Source of the DNA: Thermoleophilia bacterium | GTDB lineage: Bacteria > Actinomycetota > Thermoleophilia > Miltoncostaeales > Miltoncostaeaceae | Length of the DNA stretch: 34,020 nt | NCBI GenBank assembly: GCA_020848615.1 | Contig: JADLHW010000020.1 | Coordinates: 1-34,020 of the forward strand | Reading direction: 5' to 3' | Part shown: one piece after another, positions 1 to 6,850 of the stretch | How the letters are laid out: the number at the start of each line of letters is the position of its first letter | Numbering within the stretch: the first letter of the stretch is position 1 | Translations under genes and position numbers: made by a program | The notes under the pieces: model-generated | What the model saw: only the letters and a program-made list of their open reading frames with translations | Told to the model about the DNA's origin: nothing | Databases searched by the model: none

Positions 1-1998
1 GAGGTGGGGGTCGTGGAGGTGGAGACCCAGTCCCCCTCCCCGTTCGCCTCGAGCCTGCTGTTCGAGTACGTGCAGACCTACATGTACGAGGGCGACGCGC
101 CGGTGGCGGAGCGCCGGGCGCAGGCCCTGGCCCTCGACCGCGACCTGCTGCGGGAGCTGCTGGGCCGCGACGAGATGCGGGAGCTCATCGACCCGGGCGC
201 CCTGGAGTCGGTCGAGGATGACCTGCAGGGCCGCTCGGAGCGGTCCCGCGCCCGTGACGCCGACGGCCTGCACGACCTGCTGCGCCGCGTGGGCGACCTC
301 GCCGAGGCGGAGGTGGCCGCCCGCATCACCGCCCCGCGGGAGGCCGCCGCGTGGCTGGAGACGCTGGCCGCCGAGCGCCGCGGCGCCCGCATCCGGCTGG
401 CGGGCGAGGAGCGCTGGATCGCCGCCGAGGACGCCGGCCGGTACCGGGACGGCCTGGGCGTGATGCCGCCCTCCGGCCTGCCGGGGGCGTTCCTGGAGTC
501 GGTCGACGACGCCCTCACCGGGCTGGTGGCCCGGTACGCCCGCACGCACGGGCCGTTCCCCGCCGGGGACCCGGCGGAGCGCTTCGGGATCGCCCGGGGC
601 GCCGCCGAGGCTGCCCTGGCGGGGCTGGAGGCGGCGGGCACCGTGGTGCGCGGCGAGATGCGCCCCGGCGGCAGCGGCCGCGAGTGGTGCGACACCGAGG
701 TGCTGCGCCGCCTGCGGCGCGCGAGCCTCGCGGTGCTGCGCAGGGAGGTGGAGCCCGCCGACCCCGCCGCCCTGGGGCGGTTCCTGCCCGCGTGGCACGG
801 CATCGACCGGCCCCCCGCCGTCCCGGGGGCGGACGCCCTGCGCGATGTCATCGGTCGCCTGCAGGGCGTGGCGCTGCCCGCCGCCCAGTGGGAGGGAGAG
901 ACGCTGCCCCGCCGGCTGGGCGCCTACAGCCCGTCGTGGCTTGACCAGCTCGCCGCGGCCGGCGAGGTGGTGTGGGTGGGCGCCGGCCAGGGCCGCGTCG
1001 CGCTGTACCTGCGCGACGACGCGCCGCTGCTGGGCGCACCCGCGGGCGCGGCGGACCTGCCGCAGGACGATCCCGTGGTGGACGCCGTGGCCGCTGCATT
1101 GGACGGCGGCGCGCTGTTCTGGGACGACCTGCTGGAGTCGGTCGAGGCACCCCGGGAGGAGCTGTTCGCCGCCCTGTGGGCGCTGGTGTGGGCGGGGAGG
1201 GCCACCAACGACCTGTGGGCGCCGCTGCGGGCGCCGCGCCGGCGGCCGGCCGCCCAGGCCCGGCCGCCGCGGCCGGGGACGTCACGGCTGTCGATGCGCC
1301 GGGGCCCGGCTCGCGGCGGCATGGCCGCCGTCGCGGGGCGCTGGTCGCTGGCGGAGCGCCTGTTCACCCGCGGCGCCGCGCCCCCCGCCGACCGGCGCCG
1401 CGCCCACGCGGAGCTGCTGCTGGAGCGGCACGGCGTGGTGACCCGCGGCGCGGTGCTGGCGGAGGGCGTCCCCGGCGGCTTCTCGGGCGTGTACCAGGCC
1501 CTGGGCGACCTGGAGACCGTGGGGATGTGCCGCCGCGGGTACTTCGTGGAGGGCCTCGGCGGCGCGCAGTTCGCCCTGCCGGGCGCGGTGGAGCGCCTGC
1601 GGGACCTGCGCGACCGGCGCCCGGGCGAGCCGGTGGACGCCCTGGTGATCGGCGCCGCCGACCCGGCCCAGCCGTACGGCGCGGCCCTCCCATGGCCGCA
1701 GCGGCAGGCGCGGCGCAGCCCGTCCCGCGTGCACGGCGCCCAGGTGGTGCTGCTGGACGGGTCCCCGGCGGTGTACGTGGAGCGCGGCGGCCGGTCGCTC
1801 ACCACGTTCCGGGACCCGGATCCGGAGTGGACCGGGCCCGCGCTGGAGGCCCTCGCCGCCTGGGTGCGGGCCGACCGGTCCCGGCGGCTGCTGGTGGAGC
1901 GCGTCGACGGTGAGCCGGTCACCGGCACGCCGTGGGCGGAGCTCCTGGCCTCCGCCGGCTTCCGGGTGGACCTGAAGGGGATGCTGCTGCGTGCCTGA
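1..1998 (+). CDS. lhr: Lhr-type ATP-dependent helicase, C-terminal part (5' end outside window)
   Basis: The frame is open from base 1 to a TGA at 1996-1998, so only about 665 C-terminal residues of a protein usually near 1,500 residues are present. The start of the visible part (SPFASSLLFEYVQTYMYEGD, then a run ending in ELIDPGALESVEDDLQ) is typical of the segment following the helicase core in large helicase-related (Lhr) proteins. The remainder matches the long Lhr C-terminal region of winged-helix-like repeats and the closing segment. Lhr enzymes are 3'-5' translocases that unwind DNA:DNA and RNA:DNA duplexes and act in DNA repair. The Walker motifs lie upstream and cannot be checked here. 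The stop overlaps the start of nei by 8 nt; lhr and nei are also neighbours in Mycobacterium tuberculosis (Rv3296/Rv3297), which supports the identification and a shared repair role. Codon use is the GTG/CTG-rich host style. Confidence 0.9.
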   Translation, partial: EVGVVEVETQSPSPFASSLLFEYVQTYMYEGDAPVAERRAQALALDRDLLRELLGRDEMRELIDPGALESVEDDLQGRSERSRARDADGLHDLLRRVGDLAEAEVAARITAPREAAAWLETLAAERRGARIRLAGEERWIAAEDAGRYRDGLGVMPPSGLPGAFLESVDDALTGLVARYARTHGPFPAGDPAERFGIARGAAEAALAGLEAAGTVVRGEMRPGGSGREWCDTEVLRRLRRASLAVLRREVEPADPAALGRFLPAWHGIDRPPAVPGADALRDVIGRLQGVALPAAQWEGETLPRRLGAYSPSWLDQLAAAGEVVWVGAGQGRVALYLRDDAPLLGAPAGAADLPQDDPVVDAVAAALDGGALFWDDLLESVEAPREELFAALWALVWAGRATNDLWAPLRAPRRRPAAQARPPRPGTSRLSMRRGPARGGMAAVAGRWSLAERLFTRGAAPPADRRRAHAELLLERHGVVTRGAVLAEGVPGGFSGVYQALGDLETVGMCRRGYFVEGLGGAQFALPGAVERLRDLRDRRPGEPVDALVIGAADPAQPYGAALPWPQRQARRSPSRVHGAQVVLLDGSPAVYVERGGRSLTTFRDPDPEWTGPALEALAAWVRADRSRRLLVERVDGEPVTGTPWAELLASAGFRVDLKGMLLRA

Positions 1999-2806
1999 GG
2001 GGCAGGTGAGCCACCGCAACGCCCGTGACTGGAACCGAGTGCTCGCCGGCCGGCCCCTGCTGCGCGCGTGGAGCGACGAGCCCATGATCGCCGCCCGGCG
2101 CATCCCGGAGCGCCTGGAGGGTGACACCGTGGAGTCCGCCGAGGCCCGCGGCAAGCACCACCTGCTGCGGTTCGAAAGCGGCCGGGTGCTGCACTCGCAC
2201 CTGATGATGAGCGGCGTGTGGCGGCTGGTGCCCGACGGCCGGCCGGTGCGTCCCGGCGGCCTGTTCCTGGGCCTCCAGGTGCCCGGCTGGACCGCGGCGC
2301 TCTATCGCTGTCCGAACGTACGGCTGCTGGAGCCGGGCGAGCCGCTGCCGGCATCGGTGCGGCGGCTGGGGAGGGACCTGCTGGCCGCCTCGACCGACCC
2401 GGCGGCGGACACCGCGGCCGCGCTGCGCCGATGCGACCCGGGACGCCAGGTGGGCGACGCGGTGATGGACCAGCGGGTGGTGTCCGGCATCGGCAACGTC
2501 TACAAGAGCGAGAGCCTGTTCCTGGCCGGGGTGGACCCGTGGCGGGCCGTGGGGTCGCTGAGCGACGACGAGGCCGCCCGCGTGGGCGCCATCGCCGCCG
2601 AGCTGCTGGAACGCGGCGTGCGCGACGGGGGGCGCATCAGCACCCACGACCGGCCGGGCCGGCCCCCTGGGCCGCGGCCCAGCGGCGAGAAGTGGGTGTA
2701 CGGCCGCCGCGGGCTGCCATGCCGGCGGTGCGGCACGCCGATCCTGTCACGCGGCCAGGGCGACGCGAACCGCACCACCTACTGGTGCCCCGCCTGCCAG
2801 TCGTAG
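1991..2806 (+). CDS. nei: Fpg/Nei-family DNA glycosylase / AP lyase (endonuclease VIII-like)
   Basis: 271 residues, full length for the family. It begins Met-Pro-Glu-Gly: after Met removal, Pro is the Schiff-base nucleophile and Glu the catalytic acid of Fpg/Nei enzymes, which supports the GTG start at 1991 inside the end of lhr. A lysine-bearing RGKHHLL segment lies near residue 55. The helix-two-turn-helix region is DQRVVSGIGNVYKSE (about residues 158-172). The C-terminus carries a complete zinc finger (CRRCG ... CPACQ, about residues 244-270). The enzyme excises oxidised bases and cleaves the abasic site. The 8-nt overlap with lhr implies translational coupling. It could equally be called Nei2-type; substrate preference cannot be read from sequence. 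Confidence 0.95.
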   Translation: MPEGQVSHRNARDWNRVLAGRPLLRAWSDEPMIAARRIPERLEGDTVESAEARGKHHLLRFESGRVLHSHLMMSGVWRLVPDGRPVRPGGLFLGLQVPGWTAALYRCPNVRLLEPGEPLPASVRRLGRDLLAASTDPAADTAAALRRCDPGRQVGDAVMDQRVVSGIGNVYKSESLFLAGVDPWRAVGSLSDDEAARVGAIAAELLERGVRDGGRISTHDRPGRPPGPRPSGEKWVYGRRGLPCRRCGTPILSRGQGDANRTTYWCPACQS

Positions 2807-2818
2807 CCCGGGGGGCTA
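2804..2818. terminator. Palindrome made of the two convergent stop codons
   Basis: TAGCCC-GGG-GGGCTA is a perfect 6-bp stem with a 3-nt loop. Its left arm begins with the TAG stop of nei and its right arm ends with the CTA that is the TAG stop of the minus-strand gene. It fills the 9-nt gap between the convergent genes. No T-tract follows on either strand, so termination activity is inferred only. Confidence 0.4.
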
Positions 2819-3223
2819 GTCGCGCCGTCCCGAGCAGTTGGGCAGGCTCATGGTCAGGGGACGCCCGCCGTCCACCGACACCCGCACCGTGGTGTACCAC
2901 CGGCGCCCGTTGCATCCGCGCCGGGGATCGCTCAGCACCACGCGGGCGCGGGCCCGCACCGGCTCGCCCTCGAACGAGGTGGTGCGGATGACGCCGTTGG
3001 CGCTCGCGCGGGAGGTGCCCCAGCCGGACCACTTCATGTTGCGGACCGCGAAGTACCCGGCGTCGCCGAACCCGAGGCCCAGGATCACGCAGTTCGCGGG
3101 CTTGGCGCGGCCCACGTCGCCGTTGGCGGTGAGGCACGCCACCCGGGCGGGCGCGGGGGCGGCGGAGGCGGGGATGGCGGTGACGGCGAGGACGGCGAGG
3201 GCGGCGAGGGCGAAACGGCGCAT
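2816..3223 (-). CDS. Small exported protein of unknown function
   Basis: 135 residues. I chose the ATG at 3223 because AAAGGA lies 7-12 nt upstream and because it begins directly with a signal peptide (MRRFALAALAVLAVTAIPASA, with cleavage likely after ASA). An in-frame ATG further upstream (3289) would bury the signal. The mature part of about 114 residues has four cysteines (VACLT, ANCVI, RGCNG, PNCSG), enough for two disulfides, and looks like a small beta-rich secreted domain. I recognise no family. It converges with nei, with overlapping terminator sequence, and lies downstream of the YihY gene on the same strand with a 105-nt gap holding a hairpin, so it is probably transcribed separately. 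Confidence 0.75.
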   Translation of the reverse strand: MRRFALAALAVLAVTAIPASAAPAPARVACLTANGDVGRAKPANCVILGLGFGDAGYFAVRNMKWSGWGTSRASANGVIRTTSFEGEPVRARARVVLSDPRRGCNGRRWYTTVRVSVDGGRPLTMSLPNCSGRRD

Positions 3224-3295
3224 CGTCTGATCCTTTGTCGGGACGGCGGGGGTACGGCGGGCGGCACCGCGCGGGTGCCACCGTGTCATGCCGAC

Positions 3296-3314
3296 CGTCC
3301 GGGCGGGTCGGACG
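3296..3314 (-). terminator. Hairpin downstream of the YihY/BrkB gene
   Basis: CGTCCG and CGGACG form a perfect 6-bp stem around a 7-nt loop, starting 14 nt past the YihY stop and before the next minus-strand gene. No T-run follows, so this is a weak terminator candidate based on position and symmetry. Confidence 0.3.
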
Positions 3315-3328
3315 TTACCCGTGCGGGG

Positions 3329-4303
3329 TCAGTCCTGGTCGACCGACGCCCCGCGGGGCGTGACCGTGGGCCGCCCGCGGCGCATCGCGATGATCTCCTC
3401 GTTCACCTCGGCCCCGCCCAGCAGGGCGACGCCGATGCCCCACAGCAGCGTGAGGTAGACGACCACGCCGATCAGTGTCCCGTAGATGTTGAACGTCGTG
3501 AAGTTGTTCACGTACACGGCGAACAGCTGGGTGAAGCCGAGGACCCCGATCGCCGCGACGAGGATGCCCGGCAGGTAGGTGAGCAGGCGGCGGCGGGAGG
3601 CGTTCGGCCCGTACCGGAACAGCACCCACACCATGGCCAGCAGCAGCAGGGTCGCCGCCGGGAACAGGATGTTGAGCAGGGTGCGCACCGCATCGTTCTG
3701 CAGCCCCCAGTGCTCGTCGGCCCAGTCGATGAGGTCCTGACCCACGATGAGCAGGCCGTTCACGGCGACCATCAGGACGCTCCAGATGCCCGCGAACTTG
3801 ATGCCGACGACCTTGGTGTGGAACCAGGACCGGTGGGGCACGCCCCGCGAGCGGTCCAGGCCCACCAGGAGGGCGCCGATGGCGTTCCCCACCAGGTAGA
3901 GGGCGCCGGCGGAACCGATGAGCAGGAACAGCACCGCGCGGTTGGGGCTGGTGACGGCGTTCTCGATGACGTCATTGAGCGCCTTCGTGTACGCCTCCGG
4001 GATCTGCTCCCGGTAGGTGCTGATGATCCGGTTCGGCGCGTCGTCGCCAAGCACCAGGCTCACCGCCGACAGCACCACGATGAGCAGCGGGACCGTCGCG
4101 ATGAAGGCGTTGTAGGCGAACTGGCTGGCGAGGCCGGTCACGCTGTCGCGCTGCCCGCGCACGACGACGCCCACCACCAGGTTCGCGAGCGTGACGGTGC
4201 CGCGCCGGACGCGCTCGGCGGCCGCCTGCGCCCGCGGAACGGCGGATCCGCCGTGCGGCCGGGCCGGGTCCGGCGCGGGATTCGGGTCGGGCTGCGCGCT
4301 CAC
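3329..4303 (-). CDS. YihY/BrkB family inner-membrane protein
   Basis: 324 residues from the GTG at 4303. The family pattern is clear: a cytoplasmic N-terminus, then about six hydrophobic segments, the first within LASQFAYNAFIATVPLLIVVLSAVSL and the last within IGVVVYLTLLWGIGVALLGGAEVNEE, and a charged C-terminal tail. The QFAYNAF and GAEVNEE blocks are family hallmarks. These proteins were once annotated as ribonuclease BN, which is wrong for E. coli YihY; the function is unknown, with transport or envelope roles suggested. In-frame ATGs at 4390, 4402 and 4429 exist, but codons between 4306 and 4390 have many A/T third positions, unlike the gene body, so I favour 4303. No good ribosome binding site precedes it; GATACA lies 9 nt upstream and may be a -10 of a near-leaderless transcript. 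Confidence 0.85.
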   Translation of the reverse strand: MSAQPDPNPAPDPARPHGGSAVPRAQAAAERVRRGTVTLANLVVGVVVRGQRDSVTGLASQFAYNAFIATVPLLIVVLSAVSLVLGDDAPNRIISTYREQIPEAYTKALNDVIENAVTSPNRAVLFLLIGSAGALYLVGNAIGALLVGLDRSRGVPHRSWFHTKVVGIKFAGIWSVLMVAVNGLLIVGQDLIDWADEHWGLQNDAVRTLLNILFPAATLLLLAMVWVLFRYGPNASRRRLLTYLPGILVAAIGVLGFTQLFAVYVNNFTTFNIYGTLIGVVVYLTLLWGIGVALLGGAEVNEEIIAMRRGRPTVTPRGASVDQD

Positions 4304-4629
4304 CTCGTGGTCTGTATCGGGGTGGGCGGGCGTCCGCAACCCCGGACCCGTCCATTCGGACGGGGTGCCCGGATGGTCTTCCCCGCACATAGGGGGCGGC
4401 ATGATGGAATGAACTTGTGTAAAACTCATAGGCAGAAGGGCCGTTCCCCACCCGCGCGGCAATCGGAGCCGCAGCGCTCAGGGCACAGCGCAGCAGGCTC
4501 CTGATCGGAGCGGATGGCGTCACCGGACGTGCGTCACCCGCCCCGGCGGCCCTTCACCAGTTCCCCCCGCGCACGAGGACTCCTCGTCCCTCTGAGAGGC
4601 TTCCGGCCTCCACCCAGCCGGAGGACCAC
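4304..4629. other. Divergent intergenic region, lowest-GC patch of the window
   Basis: No convincing gene lies in these 326 bases. They separate the minus-strand YihY gene from the plus-strand dehydrogenase. The stretch around 4403-4432 is unusually AT-rich for this window and is the best place for a minus-strand promoter. Three short hairpins are visible: 4347-4364 (7-bp stem), 4573-4587 (ACGAGG/CCTCGT) and 4596-4610 (GAGGC/GCCTC). The last two lie in tandem just before the GGAGG of the next gene. Inverted GGAGCC (4465-4470) and GGCTCC (4496-4501) flank an imperfect stem. Confidence 0.5.
4347..4364. promoter_or_regulatory. 18-bp perfect palindrome upstream of the YihY gene
   Basis: CCCGTCC-ATTC-GGACGGG: two 7-bp arms and a 4-nt centre, 44 nt before the chosen YihY start. 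It could be an operator for a dimeric regulator or an RNA hairpin in the leader. The sequence alone does not decide. Confidence 0.35.
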
Positions 4630-5472
4630 ATGCGCATCGGTTTCGTCGGCCCGGGCCTCATGGGCGCCGGGATGATCCGCAACCTCGCCGCCGCGGGCCA
4701 CGAGGTGTCCGTGTACGCCCGCACGCCCGCGAAGGCGGAGGACCTGCCCGCCGTGCCGGCGCCGTCGATCGCGGATGCCGTGGACGGCCGGGACCTGATG
4801 TGCAGCTGCGTGACCGACAGCGACGATGTGCGCCGGGTCGTGCGCGCGGCCCTGGAGGCGCCCTCCCCGCCGCCGGTGATCGTGGAGCTCAGCACCATCG
4901 CCCCCGCCGTCGCCCGCGAGCTCGCCGGGGAGTGTGCGGCCAGGGGCGTCGCGTACCTGGACTGCCCGGTGAGCGGCGGCCCGCCCGGCGCGGAGGCCGG
5001 GACCCTGGCGATCATGTGCGGCGGCGACGCGGATGCCCACGCGGCGGCCGCCCCCGCCCTGGACGCCATGGGCGACCCCGCCAGGCGCACGCACTGCGGG
5101 CCCGTCGGTGCGGGCCTGGTGGCCAAGCTCGTGAACAACCAGCTGGTGGCGGTCATCAGCGCCGCCACGGCCGAGGCGTTCGGGATGGGCCAGCGCGCCG
5201 GGGTGGACCCCGAGGTGCTGCGGCGGGTGGTGCTGGCATCCTCGGGCGCGAGCTGGCAGCTGGAGTTCCTGTTCCCCCGCGTGCTGGCCGGCGACCACCG
5301 GCCCGGGTTCCGGGTGCGCGACCTGCGGAAGGACCTGGGGCACGCCCGGGACCTCGCCGGACGGGAGCAGCCGCTGGCGGACGTCGCGGGAGCGCTGTTC
5401 GCGGACGTGGACGGCGCCCTGGACTACGGCGCGGTGGCCCGGCGGTTCATGGAGCTGCCTCCGGGTCGATGA
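4630..5472 (+). CDS. NAD(P)-dependent beta-hydroxyacid dehydrogenase (3-hydroxyisobutyrate dehydrogenase family)
   Basis: 280 residues, family-typical length. The Rossmann motif GLMGAGM follows directly after MRIGFVGP. The substrate-binding block LDCPVSGGPPGAEAGTLAIMCGG (near residues 112-134) and the catalytic-lysine helix GAGLVAKLVNNQL (near residues 158-170) are intact. Members oxidise or reduce beta-hydroxy acids such as 3-hydroxyisobutyrate, tartronate semialdehyde or succinic semialdehyde/GHB. The precise substrate is not readable. GGAGG at 4620-4624 sets the ATG start. The 3' end overlaps the convergent cyclase gene by 26 bp (5447-5472), so the two coding regions share sequence on opposite strands. 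Confidence 0.9.
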   Translation: MRIGFVGPGLMGAGMIRNLAAAGHEVSVYARTPAKAEDLPAVPAPSIADAVDGRDLMCSCVTDSDDVRRVVRAALEAPSPPPVIVELSTIAPAVARELAGECAARGVAYLDCPVSGGPPGAEAGTLAIMCGGDADAHAAAAPALDAMGDPARRTHCGPVGAGLVAKLVNNQLVAVISAATAEAFGMGQRAGVDPEVLRRVVLASSGASWQLEFLFPRVLAGDHRPGFRVRDLRKDLGHARDLAGREQPLADVAGALFADVDGALDYGAVARRFMELPPGR

Positions 5473-6850
5473 CCTCGGGGCGCAGCAGGTACGCGGGGAA
5501 CCGCTCCCTGCGCCCCTTCAGCGACAGCTCGCCGAGCGGACGCGTCCAGTCCGCCGGCAGGCGGGCGGCCGTCCCGCCGCCCACCGCGACCCCGCCCACC
5601 GGCGCCTGCGCCTGCAGCCGGGCGGCGACGTTGATGGCGTCCCCCACGGCGGTGTGCGTGCGCCCGCCGCGGGTGCCGAGCACGGTGAGCAGCACCTCGC
5701 CGGTGTTCACGCCCACCCGGAAACGGGGCCACCCGGGGTGCCCGTCCGCGACCCGGCCGGTCTCCCGCTGCAGCGCGAGGGCGGCCAGCGCGCCGTCGCG
5801 GGCGTGCTCGGGCCGGTCGCCGCGCCGGTTGAAGACCACGAACAGCTCGTCCCCGATGATGCGGTCCACCTCACCGCCGTACCGGTCCATCACCGACGGG
5901 ATGGCGACCGCGAAGTACGCGTTCAGCATCTCCGAGACCTCCCGCGGGTCGTGCTGCTCGCTGAACGCGGTGAACCCGGCGAGGTCGGCGAACAGCACCG
6001 TGACCTCCCGTGACTCGCGGGAGCCCTCCGCGACGTAGAGCCCCGCGAACCGCTCCTCGTGCCACTCGCGGTGGGCACTGCGCGCGACCAGCGCGAACGC
6101 GGCGAGCATGAGCAGGTGCCACTCCCACCAGGTCGCGTGCCAGGACCGGCCCACCGCCACGGCCACCGATGCCTCCGCCAGCAGCACGAACGCCGACATG
6201 AGGGCGAGCACCAGGCCCGAGCGGAGGCGCGTCGCGACCCGCACGTACCGGGCGACGGCCCAGGCGAACAGCAGCACCGCGGGGATCGCGAGGACCACCA
6301 GGGGTCCCTCGCCCTGCCCGACGGGCCCGCCGTCCAGCGGCCAGGTGCGGGTGAGCGACAGCGCCGCCCACGCGACGGAGGCCGCGAGGACCGCCCCGCG
6401 CAGCACGCCGGCGCGGGCGATGACCCTGGCTCCGCGCCGCCCGGTGAGGTCCCCGCCGGACGCCGCCGCCGCCACCGCGGCGATCACGAGGCCCACCGGG
6501 GTGGCGGTCGCGAAGCCCGCGTTGCCGGAGCTCAGCAGCACGCCCGGCGTCGCGAGCGCGTGCAGTCCCAGGAACGCGGAGGCGGACAGGAAGCCCAGCG
6601 ACACCAGGAACACCCGTGGGTCGCCGCGGCGGCACGCGGCGTTGCCCAGGGAGTGGGCCAGGACGGCGCTGAGCGCGGCGGCGGCGAGCACGAGCCAGAA
6701 GTGCGCGGGGTCGTGCTCCCACGCGACGTCGAACCCCGGGACCGCGAGCAGCAGGCCGAGGCCCGCCAGCGGCAGGGCCAGCGCGACCGCCGCCGCGACG
6801 GCCGCCGGAACCGCGAGGGGCGCCACGCGGGATCCGGCGGCCATCGGCAT
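5447..6850 (-). CDS. Membrane-anchored class III adenylate/guanylate cyclase
   Basis: 467 residues from the ATG at 6850. The N-terminal 250 or so residues hold about eight hydrophobic segments and no recognisable HAMP domain. The catalytic domain runs from about residue 280 to the end. Visible motifs are VTVLFADLAGFTAFSE (first metal Asp), GGEVDRIIGDELFVVF (second metal Asp in GDE; the usual substrate-selecting Lys is Arg here) and HTAVGDAINVAARLQ (transition-state Asn and Arg). It should make a cyclic nucleotide at the inner membrane face; cAMP versus cGMP is uncertain because of the K-to-R change. It is coupled by TGATG (1-nt overlap) to the flavoprotein upstream. The 3' end overlaps the convergent dehydrogenase gene by 26 bp. 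Confidence 0.9.
   Translation of the reverse strand: MPMAAGSRVAPLAVPAAVAAAVALALPLAGLGLLLAVPGFDVAWEHDPAHFWLVLAAAALSAVLAHSLGNAACRRGDPRVFLVSLGFLSASAFLGLHALATPGVLLSSGNAGFATATPVGLVIAAVAAAASGGDLTGRRGARVIARAGVLRGAVLAASVAWAALSLTRTWPLDGGPVGQGEGPLVVLAIPAVLLFAWAVARYVRVATRLRSGLVLALMSAFVLLAEASVAVAVGRSWHATWWEWHLLMLAAFALVARSAHREWHEERFAGLYVAEGSRESREVTVLFADLAGFTAFSEQHDPREVSEMLNAYFAVAIPSVMDRYGGEVDRIIGDELFVVFNRRGDRPEHARDGALAALALQRETGRVADGHPGWPRFRVGVNTGEVLLTVLGTRGGRTHTAVGDAINVAARLQAQAPVGGVAVGGGTAARLPADWTRPLGELSLKGRRERFPAYLLRPEVIDPEAAP

Noticed and set aside
3359-4303. Annotation of the YihY protein as ribonuclease BN
   Set aside because: That name is a historical error for this membrane family; true RNase BN is an unrelated metallo-beta-lactamase-fold enzyme.
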